DNA of 42,687 nt from Cryomorphaceae bacterium ASP10-05a (GCA_000981645.1 LAQC01000006.1:29963-72649), one strand, 5' to 3'; shown: positions 23,679 through 32,870, counted from the first letter of the stretch. Numbers and translations are program-made. Notes: generated by a model not told the origin, from the letters alone.

Positions 23679-26024
23679 GTGATTTTGAAGAATTTAGAAA
23701 AATTAAGTAAAAGAGTAATCATAGGTCTAGGGCTGGTTTCTATAGCCTGTATTTTCTCCATCACCTTTATAGAATTTGATTACGATTTCGAGTCGTTTTT
23801 TCCTCAGGGAGATCCTGAAACAGAATTCTATAAAGACTTTAGAGATAAATTCGAAACAGATAACGACTTTGTCGTTATCGCCCTAGAAAATGAAAAAGGC
23901 ATATTCCAAAAGGACTTCTTATTAAGAGCTGATTCTCTTACTGAAGAGTTAAAGAAGTTACCAAATGTAGAAGAGGTTATTTCTCCTACTCAAATAAAAG
24001 AACCTATAAAAACTGCTTTCGGTTTTATTCAGGCTCCTCTGATGAGAATAGACAATCCGGAGGTATATTCGTACGATTCTCTAAAAATATTCGAAAGACC
24101 TGAACTAGTAGGCTCGCTTTTTTCAAAAGACGGAAAGGCCATTATGCTTCAGGTAATTCATACTAAATTTCTTTCTAAACAGCTCTGTGATAGCCTAAGT
24201 TATGACATTACAGACTTGATAGCTGAGTATTCTTTCGATGAATCACATGCTGTAGGACGCGCTATAGGACAAGTATATTATATAGGCCTTATGCAACGAG
24301 AGACTATTACATTCGTAGTTCTTTCTGTTATTCTTATCATCGCTTTTTTATTCATAGCCTTTAGGAGTTGGTGGGGTATATGGGTTCCGATTACTGTGGT
24401 TCTTTTAGCTATAGTTTGGGTTCTTGGATTAATGCAAGTCACCGGTAAGGAAATAGACTTAATGGTGATGATTCTGCCTACTATACTGTTCGTAGTAGGT
24501 ATGAGTGATGTAGTTCACATTCTAAGTAAGTATTTCGATGAACTCAGACTAGGTACGGAAAAAATACCTGCACTTAAAATTGCTTTTAAGGAAATCGGAT
24601 TAGCGACTCTTCTTACTTCGATAACTACTGCCATTGGATTTCTTACGTTATTAACTTCCAGCATAGACCCTATCTGTGACTTCGGATTATACTCAGCAGC
24701 TGGAGTGATTTTGGCATTCATATTAGCGTACACTTTATTGCCTGCCGTTTTGGTATTAACTCCAGCTCCTAAGGTAAACAACAATGTATACTCGAGTACT
24801 TTCTGGACAAAACACCTGCACAGAGCATTTGGTTTTTTGCTACGCAACAGAGGAACTGTTGTAGTTTTAAGCATCATACTGGTTATAGTGAGTTCTATTG
24901 GAATGAGTAAAATTACGGTGAATAACTTCCTGCTAGAAGACCTTAGTGATTCTGATCCTTTTAAACAAGAGTTTGATTACTTCGAAGATTCTTTTGCAGG
25001 AGCGAGACCATTCGAGATGGCCCTGGAGTTTAAAGAGAATGCCTCTCCATGGGAACTTCAGTCTTTACTTTATCAGGAGAAATTAGATTATTATTTAGAG
25101 AATACATATGGAGCAGGAAACCTCATGTCTCCTGTGGCTATAGTAAAAGGAGCTAACAGGTCTCTCAATGGCGGTAAGGAGGAGTTCTATAAAATACCGG
25201 AGGATGAGGCTGGATTAAAAAAAATAACAAAAAACTTAGGTAAGTTCGGTTCTGATAAATTTATAGACCTTTTTTATTATGATGAGCTACAGTCTCTTCA
25301 TGATATTTATAAAGACAGCTCGAATGTTGACAGCACACTATTTGAAGGCTCAAAGAAAAAGTGGGGAAGGATTAATGGTAAGGTTCCTGACCTAGGCAGT
25401 ACAATCTTCTTTGAGAAAGAAGATAGCTTAAATATCTTTTTAGCTTCTGAATTAGACAATCCCTATTTCGATGCCAGAATCACGGGGACAGCCCGCCTCA
25501 TCGACTTAAATAATAGAACTTTAGCCACGAATATGTTAGGTGGCTTGGCCATCGCGTTTGCAGTGATTGCTTTAATCGTAGGGTTTATGTTTAAGTCTAT
25601 AAAAATGATTTTTATTTCGCTTATCCCTAACATATTCCCGCTGCTAATGATAGCTGGTGTTATGGGGTGGTCTGGCATAGGATTAAAAGTAAGTACTTCT
25701 ATCATTTTCACCATAGCATTCGGAATAGCTGTAGATGATACGATTCATTTCCTTACTAAACTCAGGCTGGAATTGGCCAAAGGGAAGAGTCTTCCCTATG
25801 CTATTAAAAGAACGTTTATAGGAACAGGAAAGGCGATTATAGTCACTAGCCTTATCTTATGCGGAGGGTTTCTAACACTTATAGGCTCTGACTTTTTAAG
25901 CGTGTTTTATATTGGTCTTTTAATCAGTATAACTCTTCTTATGGCTGTGCTGGCAGATTTGTTTTTGCTTCCTCTACTCATCTTTTGGTTCTATGGAAAG
26001 AGCTATAAAAAAATTCAATCTTAA
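23679..26024 (+). CDS. RND superfamily / MMPL-type exporter
   Basis: Inner-membrane proton-driven transporter of 781 residues, built as two repeats of 1+5 membrane segments with large periplasmic loops between the first and second segment of each half. The first half has TM1 at about 13-31 and a bundle at about 210-360. The second half has TM7 near 385-405 and a bundle from about 615 to the end. Conserved acidic motifs are VVGMSDVVHILSKY in the first half and GIAVDDTIHFLTKL in the second. The resemblance is to the MMPL/patched-like branch (hopanoid, lipid or sterol exporters), not tripartite AcrB pumps; no membrane-fusion protein is adjacent. The start is GTG (23679); a TTG two codons later is possible. 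It overlaps the convergent gene by 4 bp. Confidence 0.88.
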   Translation: MILKNLEKLSKRVIIGLGLVSIACIFSITFIEFDYDFESFFPQGDPETEFYKDFRDKFETDNDFVVIALENEKGIFQKDFLLRADSLTEELKKLPNVEEVISPTQIKEPIKTAFGFIQAPLMRIDNPEVYSYDSLKIFERPELVGSLFSKDGKAIMLQVIHTKFLSKQLCDSLSYDITDLIAEYSFDESHAVGRAIGQVYYIGLMQRETITFVVLSVILIIAFLFIAFRSWWGIWVPITVVLLAIVWVLGLMQVTGKEIDLMVMILPTILFVVGMSDVVHILSKYFDELRLGTEKIPALKIAFKEIGLATLLTSITTAIGFLTLLTSSIDPICDFGLYSAAGVILAFILAYTLLPAVLVLTPAPKVNNNVYSSTFWTKHLHRAFGFLLRNRGTVVVLSIILVIVSSIGMSKITVNNFLLEDLSDSDPFKQEFDYFEDSFAGARPFEMALEFKENASPWELQSLLYQEKLDYYLENTYGAGNLMSPVAIVKGANRSLNGGKEEFYKIPEDEAGLKKITKNLGKFGSDKFIDLFYYDELQSLHDIYKDSSNVDSTLFEGSKKKWGRINGKVPDLGSTIFFEKEDSLNIFLASELDNPYFDARITGTARLIDLNNRTLATNMLGGLAIAFAVIALIVGFMFKSIKMIFISLIPNIFPLLMIAGVMGWSGIGLKVSTSIIFTIAFGIAVDDTIHFLTKLRLELAKGKSLPYAIKRTFIGTGKAIIVTSLILCGGFLTLIGSDFLSVFYIGLLISITLLMAVLADLFLLPLLIFWFYGKSYKKIQS

Positions 26025-27871
26025 TCTAGGCTCCTCTCCCATTCATAGACATCTACTTGAAGATTTTTAATCTCTATCCTGGAATGTGATGGGTTCCATA
26101 TATGCGAAATCACAAAGTCATTTTGGTTTCTTATAGGTGGAGCACTGTAATTAAAAGATTCGGTTATCCATTCTCCTCTTTTAGCTGCTTTTAAATCAAA
26201 TCCTCTAGACCCATAAGTTCCATTAGCTCTTCTTACTAAGCTGAATAAGACTGGAAACCCTTTTTCTGGAACATCAGAAGAGTACCTATAAGTAATCTTG
26301 TACTCTAGAAAGAAATGTTTAGCACTAGTTATATCTGACACTTTATGCTCTAAATCAAAAGTCCAAAGATCTAAGCTGTCTATAAAAAAAACAGCTTCAT
26401 TATTCACCCGTTTGATTTTCTCAGAATTGATCTGTACAGGTGGATTCGAGAAGTCTATAGTTAGCCAATCTTTTCTTTTAAACTCTTCTATCATCCCTAC
26501 TGCACCAGAAAAATCAGGCTCATAATCGAGTAGCTTTCTATCTTCAGTACTTACTGTAGTTTTAAGAAAGACTTTTTGGTAATATTCTTTAGTCATTCTA
26601 AAATCGTGAAGGATGTAATTTCTAAACTGCCACCATTGGAATTGGTTAAGGACTATACAAAGCCCGACAAATATCAACGAGCCGTACTTCACCCCATGTT
26701 TTGCGCTAGCTAAAGACTTAATAAAATAACCCAAAGAAATAGCCAACAGAGGATAGAGTGTAATGATAGGTCTACAGGAATAACTAGAGCCATACCACCA
26801 TTCTGTCCATGAACTCATTAGATAAAACGAGAGTAAAAAGTAAATGACAGATGGCCAAAACAACTTCTTATTCTTTCTATACATACAAATGAATCCGATT
26901 AACGAAAGAATCATTACTGGAGTATAAATGAACCAGCCTTTCTTAAAACTGAATAGTACTTCTGTTACATAAGGAGTGGTCCAATCTAAACCAACTCCAG
27001 GGTTATTATAGGAGTCATAAATAAATTGTCCTGTTAACTGATGCCAGTAGAGAAGCTGGGGCAATAAAATCAACACACCTATAGCGATGGTAGCTAGAAA
27101 AGAAATTCTGTGTCTTACTATAAGTAGTGCCTTCTCTTTAAGCGAACTCATACTAGTTACACCATAAAGCAGAGGAAATAAACCAATCAATATTTCACTT
27201 GGTTTTACTAAAATCATAAGCCCAATGGATACTCCGATGGCGAAGAGGTTTTTTATTCTAAAAGTCTCATGCCATTTTAGTGTGTTCCATATTACTATAG
27301 TAGAAAGCAGAAACAACACATTTACGGTCTCTAAATCTTTAGCGATAAGATGATGTACCGTATTGGTTCCCAAATAAATTATGATTAGGATTAAGGCTAC
27401 CAATTGATCTTCAAAAAACTTCTTTAAGATTTTTCTTAAAACAAAAGCTCCAGCAATGGTGTAGACCAACGCTCCTGTGATGAGTGCGTATACATAAGGA
27501 GGACTAAACCCTGTAGACGGAAAATCAAAACCTAAGGCTATAGCGTGGCCAATTAAGAACCAAGGGAGAAAGAAAAGCGCCATTCCCATCATGAAGAAAT
27601 ACATGGGTTTCCCTTCGCTATTTTCACTAATAAAATAAAGGGTTCCTGCTAAATCCCTTTCTGATACTTCTTTTTTCAACCAAGAAACATCCTCCAGTAA
27701 AAAATCATCATGAATAATAGTAGCTGGTAAATAGGTGTAATAACCCAGTACGTCCCAGGAGATTTCTTTTTCTGTGACATTACTAAATCTCTGACCCACA
27801 ATAAAGGCACAGCAGAGCAGTAATACAATTTTAGAAAGATTATTTCGCCAGATAGAAAGTGTGCCAGACAT
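26021..27871 (-). CDS. Multi-pass membrane protein, GT-C glycosyltransferase-like
   Basis: Integral membrane protein of 616 residues with roughly 11-12 hydrophobic segments in its first 430 residues, followed by a soluble C-terminal domain (about 440-616). After the first membrane segment comes SWDVLGYYTYLPATIIHDDF, with acidic residues in the first loop as in GT-C (dolichyl-phosphate-mannose-type, family 39) glycosyltransferases. The C-terminal region looks beta-rich and carbohydrate-module-like. The family is not certain and no donor or acceptor can be named. I took the ATG at 27871, not the GTG at 27877. The start is 47 bp from a divergent lipoprotein gene. Confidence 0.65.
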   Translation of the reverse strand: MSGTLSIWRNNLSKIVLLLCCAFIVGQRFSNVTEKEISWDVLGYYTYLPATIIHDDFLLEDVSWLKKEVSERDLAGTLYFISENSEGKPMYFFMMGMALFFLPWFLIGHAIALGFDFPSTGFSPPYVYALITGALVYTIAGAFVLRKILKKFFEDQLVALILIIIYLGTNTVHHLIAKDLETVNVLFLLSTIVIWNTLKWHETFRIKNLFAIGVSIGLMILVKPSEILIGLFPLLYGVTSMSSLKEKALLIVRHRISFLATIAIGVLILLPQLLYWHQLTGQFIYDSYNNPGVGLDWTTPYVTEVLFSFKKGWFIYTPVMILSLIGFICMYRKNKKLFWPSVIYFLLSFYLMSSWTEWWYGSSYSCRPIITLYPLLAISLGYFIKSLASAKHGVKYGSLIFVGLCIVLNQFQWWQFRNYILHDFRMTKEYYQKVFLKTTVSTEDRKLLDYEPDFSGAVGMIEEFKRKDWLTIDFSNPPVQINSEKIKRVNNEAVFFIDSLDLWTFDLEHKVSDITSAKHFFLEYKITYRYSSDVPEKGFPVLFSLVRRANGTYGSRGFDLKAAKRGEWITESFNYSAPPIRNQNDFVISHIWNPSHSRIEIKNLQVDVYEWERSLD

Positions 27872-27905
27872 TTGCACAAATTAAAGAGAATATCATGTAC
27901 TTCGT

Positions 27906-27913
27906 TAAATTTG
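27906..27913 (+). promoter_or_regulatory. -7 promoter box of the metallophosphoesterase gene
   Basis: TAAATTTG is a perfect TAnnTTTG match, ending 5 nt before the chosen ATG at 27919. It supports that start over an upstream ATG at 27859, which precedes the box. Confidence 0.5.
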
Positions 27914-27918
27914 ACGTC

Positions 27919-28764
27919 ATGAAAAATATTACTCTGGTAATTTCTGTTTGTTTCGTTTTGGTTAGCTGCGCCAAAAAAGAGGAGCCTTATTCCTTCTTTG
28001 TAGCAGGACACCTTTATGGTAAACCCGGTACAAGTGACCTAGGTGCGTACGCTAAGTTTAAAGAGAAATTTGATTTTATTAAATCCCACGAAAACCTAAG
28101 TTTCGGGGTGATGACAGGAGATGCGGTGAAGGAAGGGAAAGAGGCAGAATGGAAAGCACTAGTTTCTGATATGAATGACCTTTCGGTTATAAGCCATCTC
28201 GCCAGAGGCAATCATGACTATAAAAATCAAGAAAACTTAACCAAGTATTTCCCCAAGAAATATTACTCTTTTAAAGAAGGTGCTGATTTACATATTATCC
28301 TAGACGCTAATATTGACGGGTGGAACATTACTGGTGAGCAGCTTCTCTTCTTGAAAAACGAACTGAAACGGGAAAAAAAATTAGCAAAAAACATCTTCCT
28401 CTATTCACATCAGGTTATCTGGTTTAACCCCGCAGACCACCCGAGGTATTTGCACGTGAATTCTGAATATGGCAGACATCCAAAATCTAATTTTTACTCG
28501 GAGGTTCTTCCTCTTTTTGATAACATTGATGCTGAAGTTTACTTTTTTGCTGGAGATGTAGGTGCAGGATCCTGGGCTTCTGATATTTCATACACCAAAC
28601 CATCCTCACAGATACATCTTATCGCCAGCGGAATGGGTGATGGCGTAAACGATAGTTTTATCATGGTAACTATAGATGAATATTCACATCCAAAGTTCTC
28701 TGTAATCTCTGTAGATCCAACTAATAAAAATCAAGTACAGAATCTTGATCATTTTCTTAAGTAA
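27919..28764 (+). CDS. Lipoprotein of the calcineurin-like metallophosphoesterase family
   Basis: Predicted outer- or inner-membrane lipoprotein of 281 residues. The signal ends at a lipobox LVSC with Cys17, which supports the start at 27919 over 27859. The phosphoesterase fold is recognised by GVMTGDAVKEGKEAEW (metal ligand Asp), LARGNHDYKN (the GNHD motif), and FLYSHQVIWF with a His. The usual first DxH motif is replaced by VAGHLYG, and the usual GHxH is replaced by FAGDVGAG. So some metal ligands differ from the standard set. Substrate unknown. Divergent from the GT-C-like gene and 36 bp before pepD. Confidence 0.78.
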   Translation: MKNITLVISVCFVLVSCAKKEEPYSFFVAGHLYGKPGTSDLGAYAKFKEKFDFIKSHENLSFGVMTGDAVKEGKEAEWKALVSDMNDLSVISHLARGNHDYKNQENLTKYFPKKYYSFKEGADLHIILDANIDGWNITGEQLLFLKNELKREKKLAKNIFLYSHQVIWFNPADHPRYLHVNSEYGRHPKSNFYSEVLPLFDNIDAEVYFFAGDVGAGSWASDISYTKPSSQIHLIASGMGDGVNDSFIMVTIDEYSHPKFSVISVDPTNKNQVQNLDHFLK

Positions 28765-28769
28765 GATGA

Positions 28770-28777
28770 TACTTTTG
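28770..28777 (+). promoter_or_regulatory. pepD -7 promoter box
   Basis: TACTTTTG, a perfect TAnnTTTG match, with TTG at 28745-28747 upstream (22-nt spacer). It ends 23 nt before the pepD ATG. Confidence 0.5.
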
Positions 28778-28800
28778 ACCCTAGAAAAAATAAACAAATT

Positions 28801-30249
28801 ATGAGCGTAAGAAACCTAGAACCAAAAGCAGTGTGGAATCACTTTGCTGATTTAAATGCTGTTCCTAGAGCTAGTAAAAAAGAAGAAGAAGTTATTCAGT
28901 TTATGATGGACTTTGGAAACAAATTAGGCTTTAAGACTTTCAACGATGAAGTAGGAAATGTTTTCATTTTGAAGCCAGGCTCTAAAGGTTTTGAGGATCG
29001 CCCAACGGTTATTCTTCAGGGACACATCGATATGGTTCATCAAAAGAATGCTGATGTAGAATTTGATTTTGCAACGCAGGGAATAGACATGATAGTGGAA
29101 GGTGATTGGGTAAGAGCTAATGGAACTACTCTCGGGTCTGATAATGGAATAGGTGTATCTATGATTATGGCACTACTTTCTTCTACAGATTTAGACCACC
29201 CGCCACTAGAAGCACTTTTCACTATCGATGAAGAAACTGGAATGACAGGGGCTTTAGGCTTAAAAGGTGGAGTTCTAGAAGGTAAAATTATGATTAATCT
29301 AGATACTGAGGATGATGATGAAATCAGTATCGGATGTGCTGGAGGTATAGATGTAACTGCCTTTAAAACTCCTGACATGGAGAATACTCCAGCAGGAACT
29401 GAAACTTTTAAAATATCTGTTAATGGGCTCAATGGCGGGCATTCTGGAATGGATATCCACAAGGGATTAGGTAACGCCAATAAAATCATGAATCGAATGC
29501 TCTGGAAAATGAGAGAATCATTTGGTTTAAGAATTAATGAGGTTACAGGTGGCGGACTAAGAAATGCGGTTCCTAGAGAAAGTTTCTCTATCGTATCTGT
29601 TCCTGAAGACAAAGTAGATGCATGGAAAAGTGAATTCGACTCTAGAGCAGCGGTTATTAAAAGCGAATATGTTTCTAATGATTCTGGACTTCATATAGGA
29701 CATGAAAAAACGGCGACTCCATCTCACGTGATCTCTGAAAAATCTCAAGATTCAGTTTTGGCCGCTATCTACGCTACTTTTAATGGTATTTATAGAATGA
29801 GTCCAGATATTACTGATTTAGTTCAGACTAGTAATAATCTAGCTAAAGTGACTCTTACTTCAGATAAATTTGAAGTATTGTGTCTTACTCGCTCTTCATC
29901 CGATACAGAAAAATTTGATTTAGCCAACTCATTAACTGCTGCATATGAGCCTGCTGGATTCCAAATGGATTTAAGCGGTTCTTATCCTGGATGGACTCCA
30001 GCTCCTAAATCTGATTTAGTAGAAATGATGAAAGGCCTATATGTAGAAATGTTCGAAGAAGAGCCGAATGTAATGGCATGTCATGCAGGATTAGAGTGTG
30101 GCATATTAAGCACTAATTACCCAGGAATGGACATGATTAGTTTCGGCCCTAATATAAGAGGAGCTCATTCTCCAGAAGAAAAGTGTCAGATTAGTTCTGT
30201 AAAGAAATCATGGAATTTCTTCTTAGAGGGACTGAAACGTATCAAATAG
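28801..30249 (+). CDS. pepD: Aminoacyl-histidine dipeptidase (M20C family)
   Basis: Zinc-dependent cytoplasmic dipeptidase (carnosinase-like) of 482 residues, near the 485 of E. coli PepD. Metal-binding motifs are ILQGHIDMVHQK (His75, Asp77), TTLGSDNGIG (bridging Asp114) and IDEETGMTG (Glu144/Glu145, general base and ligand). The tail CHAGLECGIL and FGPNIRGAHSPEE carries the final ligands. The dimerisation domain lies between about residues 200 and 390 (GLNGGHSGMDIHKG). It stands alone with its own promoter and a strong terminator. Confidence 0.96.
   Translation: MSVRNLEPKAVWNHFADLNAVPRASKKEEEVIQFMMDFGNKLGFKTFNDEVGNVFILKPGSKGFEDRPTVILQGHIDMVHQKNADVEFDFATQGIDMIVEGDWVRANGTTLGSDNGIGVSMIMALLSSTDLDHPPLEALFTIDEETGMTGALGLKGGVLEGKIMINLDTEDDDEISIGCAGGIDVTAFKTPDMENTPAGTETFKISVNGLNGGHSGMDIHKGLGNANKIMNRMLWKMRESFGLRINEVTGGGLRNAVPRESFSIVSVPEDKVDAWKSEFDSRAAVIKSEYVSNDSGLHIGHEKTATPSHVISEKSQDSVLAAIYATFNGIYRMSPDITDLVQTSNNLAKVTLTSDKFEVLCLTRSSSDTEKFDLANSLTAAYEPAGFQMDLSGSYPGWTPAPKSDLVEMMKGLYVEMFEEEPNVMACHAGLECGILSTNYPGMDMISFGPNIRGAHSPEEKCQISSVKKSWNFFLEGLKRIK
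29069..29077 (+). repeat. TTGCAACGC 9-mer, copy 7
   Basis: Exact copy in pepD, sense strand, spanning Phe-Ala-Thr-Gln codons, a different frame from the Leu-Gln-Arg copies. Confidence 0.7.
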
Positions 30250-30292
30250 TTGGATTTGTCTTAGCAGACTCTTCCATAAAATGAAATTCCCT

Positions 30293-30330
30293 AAACGCCA
30301 CGACTTATTTAAGCCGTGGCGTTTTGTTTG
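30293..30330 (+). terminator. Intrinsic terminator after pepD
   Basis: AAACGCCACGACTTA (30293-30307) pairs with TAAGCCGTGGCGTTT (30310-30324), with one mismatch and a tight loop, followed by TTGTTTG. A strong hairpin 44 bp after the pepD stop. Confidence 0.85.
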
Positions 30331-30402
30331 AAATTAAAACCCAGAACATTCGGTGAAGATGTATTCCAGGTAACTGGAGTCAATCCGTGTGGAAATGGTC
30401 AT

Positions 30403-30738
30403 TTACTCGAAATGAATATCCTCTACCCACTGAATTTTGCCTGTTCTAAACAGATTAAACTTCTCACTGTTACTCTCCTTCCACTCTTTTAATTTCGCAA
30501 TCTTTCTTTTAAGCGCTTCTAGCGTTTTCTCTGTGCTTATAATTCCGCTGTAACTCTCCTCACCAAAACCAGAGAGAACTAAATCTTCACCTCGAATAAA
30601 CGCTAACAAATCACTTAACACCTCTTCTCGTTCATCGAATTTCACTTTAACACTCCACCTAAAATCCAGACGTACTCCCCTTAATTTAGGTTTTTCCCTT
30701 CTAAATGTTCCTACGTCTTTAATGGTGGGTGTATTCAT
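30403..30738 (-). CDS. Hypothetical protein, weakly YggL/DUF469-like
   Basis: A 111-residue basic protein with codon usage like its neighbours and a TTC-type -7 near match (TCGATTTG) upstream. It begins with an Arg/Lys-rich stretch (FRREKPKLRGVRLDFRW). The sequence FIRGEDLVLSGFGEESYSGII recalls the 'NKLxFDGxGxxxWxGxI' region of YggL (a 50S ribosome-binding protein), and the length fits. The match is loose and the function should be treated as unknown. It does not overlap other genes and lies 44 bp from a second small minus-strand gene. Confidence 0.5.
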   Translation of the reverse strand: MNTPTIKDVGTFRREKPKLRGVRLDFRWSVKVKFDEREEVLSDLLAFIRGEDLVLSGFGEESYSGIISTEKTLEALKRKIAKLKEWKESNSEKFNLFRTGKIQWVEDIHFE

Positions 30739-30782
30739 ATTACAGATTAATCTAGCAAATCGAATTTATGTTAAAATAAGAA

Positions 30783-30977
30783 TTATATTATCTCTAAACG
30801 AACACTTTTCATCCCTTCTAAGCTTAGATTAGAAGTTTCGTGAGATTCTTGATTTAAAAACTGCCCTAACGATTGGAGCCACGCTATAGGGTGAAAGCGT
30901 TCCATTATAGGTTGGGGAATTCGCAATTCATCTTCCCTTAAATTTATCTGCTTGGATAGGTCTGTAATTGTGCTCAT
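30783..30977 (-). CDS. Hypothetical small protein
   Basis: A 64-residue frame starting at the ATG at 30977 (MSTITDLSKQINLREDELRIPQPIM...). The frame extends to 31016 but the extra residues (MSFVCAFIKTSYY) look non-coding. The composition is protein-like and partly helical (MERFHPIAWLQSLGQFLNQES), with no membrane segment and no recognised domain. It may be transcribed with the 30403-30738 gene downstream. Could be spurious. Confidence 0.4.
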   Translation of the reverse strand: MSTITDLSKQINLREDELRIPQPIMERFHPIAWLQSLGQFLNQESHETSNLSLEGMKSVRLEII

Positions 30978-31287
30978 GTAATAACTTGTTTTAATAAAGG
31001 CACAAACAAATGACACGTCACCGTAAACTATTTACGTTCCTGTTTTTACTTGTAAATTAAAAATCAGTCGATTCTACCCGCAGTCGCTCGAATCACAAAA
31101 GTAGAAGAAACCCTTCTTTCTGACTAATATAGTTAAGCTTAGCAACACCAAACAGAACCATAAATCCCTATTCTCACACAGAAATTCCCCTTTTTACTCA
31201 TTTCCACAAAATTCTGTTCGCAAGAGAACCAAGGAAGGGGTTTAACAGGTATATCTTCTTCTAAATTTGACAGAACAATTTAAGTTA
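30978..31287. other. Intergenic region before the secreted repeat protein
   Basis: No gene seen in this 310 bp. It holds a perfect inverted repeat, CGTAAA-CTA-TTTACG at 31022-31036, which is a candidate operator. Near the right end is the -7 box TAAATTTG (31262-31269) preceded by GTTTA (about 18-nt spacer). The rest is A/C-rich sequence without structure. Confidence 0.45.
31262..31269 (+). promoter_or_regulatory. -7 promoter box of the secreted repeat protein
   Basis: TAAATTTG, perfect TAnnTTTG match, ending 18 nt before the ATG at 31288. It overlaps the TTG codon (31267) of the longer frame, so the shorter protein is favoured. Confidence 0.55.
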
Positions 31288-32712
31288 ATGATTAAATTAT
31301 CTCTTATTACACTGTTTACTTCCGTAGCTCTATTCTTTAGTGCGATACTCGCGGATGGTGTAGTTATAGACCATAATCTACCTGCGAATTTGCAGCCAGG
31401 AGAAAAAACTACAGTAATAGTCAATGTAAATAAAGGTGAGGTAGCAGGCTTTGCTAAATTACAATTAGAGATACCTGCCGGCCTAACTGCACGAGCAATT
31501 AAAAAGAGCGGAGCTTCGTTTACCTTCTCCGGCCAAAAGGCTAAGTTTATCTGGATGACTTTACCCGCTACCCAAGAGTTTCAAGTAGAGTATGAGTTAG
31601 AAGCTAACATTAATGCTAATGGCTCTAAAGTAATCGAGGGCCAGTTCTCTTACATAAAAGAAAACGAGCGAGTAGATTATGACCTTTCTCCTCAAGTAAT
31701 TAGCGTAGGTGCTGAAGATGCTTTAGTAGACAGCACTCCTGATGATACTGAAACAGAAGCTGACAACACTACTACTCAACTACAAAATGAAGCCTTCTGT
31801 ACGAGAATACTAACTCCTTTAGGTGACGGGAAATACTTCGTAGAAGTTTCTGTAGAGGGAGTGGAAACAGATGGTTTCGCTAAGATAAGAGAGGAAATTT
31901 CAGCAGGATTCGAAATCAAAGAAGATGCTTCAGGTGAGGCTATAGTTACTTTAGAAGAAAACGGAATCAAATATGTATGGTTCGAACAACCGTCAGACCC
32001 TAAGCACAGTGTTTCATACACTCTTATAGCAGCCTCTAATTCTGAATCTCCGGTAATAGATGGGAAATTCTCATATGTAGCGAACAATCAACCTGTAGAG
32101 ATTTCGATAGTCCAACAAGAGATGATTAGCTCTAGAGACTTTGGTGGAAATGATTCTGCTCTAGCTGAAAACACTGAGACGGAGATTGAACCAACTATTA
32201 ACCCTAATGAGGGGGACACAGAAGGATTAGAAGTGACTGAAGAAGTAGTTGAAGTTGATGACATCAAGGAACCTACTATAGAAGTTGCGGTGAACAACAC
32301 AGAAGAGGAAATTAAAGAAATCAAGGAACCTGTTTTAGAGGTTGCTGTGAACACTCCAAAAACAGAAGAAGAAGTTTATGCAGACAACTCCACTGACATC
32401 ACGAATGCCCCTTCTCCAGAAGAAGGAGTTAATTACAAGATTCAGTTAGCTGCTACTCACCACTATGTAGCTGCCAGTAAATTCAGAACAAACCACAAGT
32501 TTGCTGCTGATATTCAAACAGAAAATCATGATGGCTGGACAAAGTTTGTTACAGGTTCACACAACGAATATAAAAGTGCTAGGGATGCAAGGAATAACAT
32601 CAATGCGGAGTACACTAAATTCAACGGTCCATTTGTTACCGCGTATAACAATGGCGAGAGAATTACGGTTCAAGAAGCATTAATGGTCTCTAAGCAGAAG
32701 TGGTACCAATAG
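31288..32712 (+). CDS. Secreted protein with tandem beta-rich domains and SPOR-like C-terminus
   Basis: A 474-residue protein with a signal peptide (MIKLSLITLFTSVALFFSA, cleaved before DGVVI). Two related domains follow: about 20-140 (VNKGEVAGFAKLQLEIPAGL...KFIWMTLP...GSKVIEGQFSYIKEN) and about 170-280 (VEGVETDGFAKIREEISAGF...KYVWFEQP...ESPVIDGKFSYVANN). An acidic linker (about 290-385) contains the duplicated phrase KEP-x-x-EVAVN. The C-terminus (NYKIQLAATHHYVAA...WTKFVTGSHNEYKSARDARNNI...GPFVTAYNNG) has the shape of a SPOR domain, a peptidoglycan binder. The SPOR call is by pattern only. The start was moved from TTG 31267 because that codon lies in the -7 box. A terminator follows. Confidence 0.75.
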   Translation: MIKLSLITLFTSVALFFSAILADGVVIDHNLPANLQPGEKTTVIVNVNKGEVAGFAKLQLEIPAGLTARAIKKSGASFTFSGQKAKFIWMTLPATQEFQVEYELEANINANGSKVIEGQFSYIKENERVDYDLSPQVISVGAEDALVDSTPDDTETEADNTTTQLQNEAFCTRILTPLGDGKYFVEVSVEGVETDGFAKIREEISAGFEIKEDASGEAIVTLEENGIKYVWFEQPSDPKHSVSYTLIAASNSESPVIDGKFSYVANNQPVEISIVQQEMISSRDFGGNDSALAENTETEIEPTINPNEGDTEGLEVTEEVVEVDDIKEPTIEVAVNNTEEEIKEIKEPVLEVAVNTPKTEEEVYADNSTDITNAPSPEEGVNYKIQLAATHHYVAASKFRTNHKFAADIQTENHDGWTKFVTGSHNEYKSARDARNNINAEYTKFNGPFVTAYNNGERITVQEALMVSKQKWYQ

Positions 32713-32791
32713 AAGAAGTTAACACTCAACGGAGTGCATTCATGGTAATTTTGGTTAATTATTATTGAATTTGTTTAGGTAAATTAATCCG

Positions 32792-32820
32792 AAAAATCCT
32801 CTGTTTCTCAGGGGGTTTTT
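32792..32820 (+). terminator. Intrinsic terminator after the secreted repeat protein
   Basis: AAAAATCCTCTG (32792-32803) pairs with CAGGGGGTTTTT (32809-32820), with two mismatched positions (G-T wobbles), the T-run being part of the stem. It lies 80 bp after the stop and 50 bp before xerD. Confidence 0.65.
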
Positions 32821-32870
32821 CATTTCAAATCAAATTCGGGACTGTAAAAATACGTTAAGTAAGTAGAACA

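Noticed and set aside
29040-29612. 190-codon minus-strand frame in pepD
   Set aside because: Antisense shadow of a gene with complete catalytic motifs; the protein is Ser/Pro/Ile-rich without any domain.
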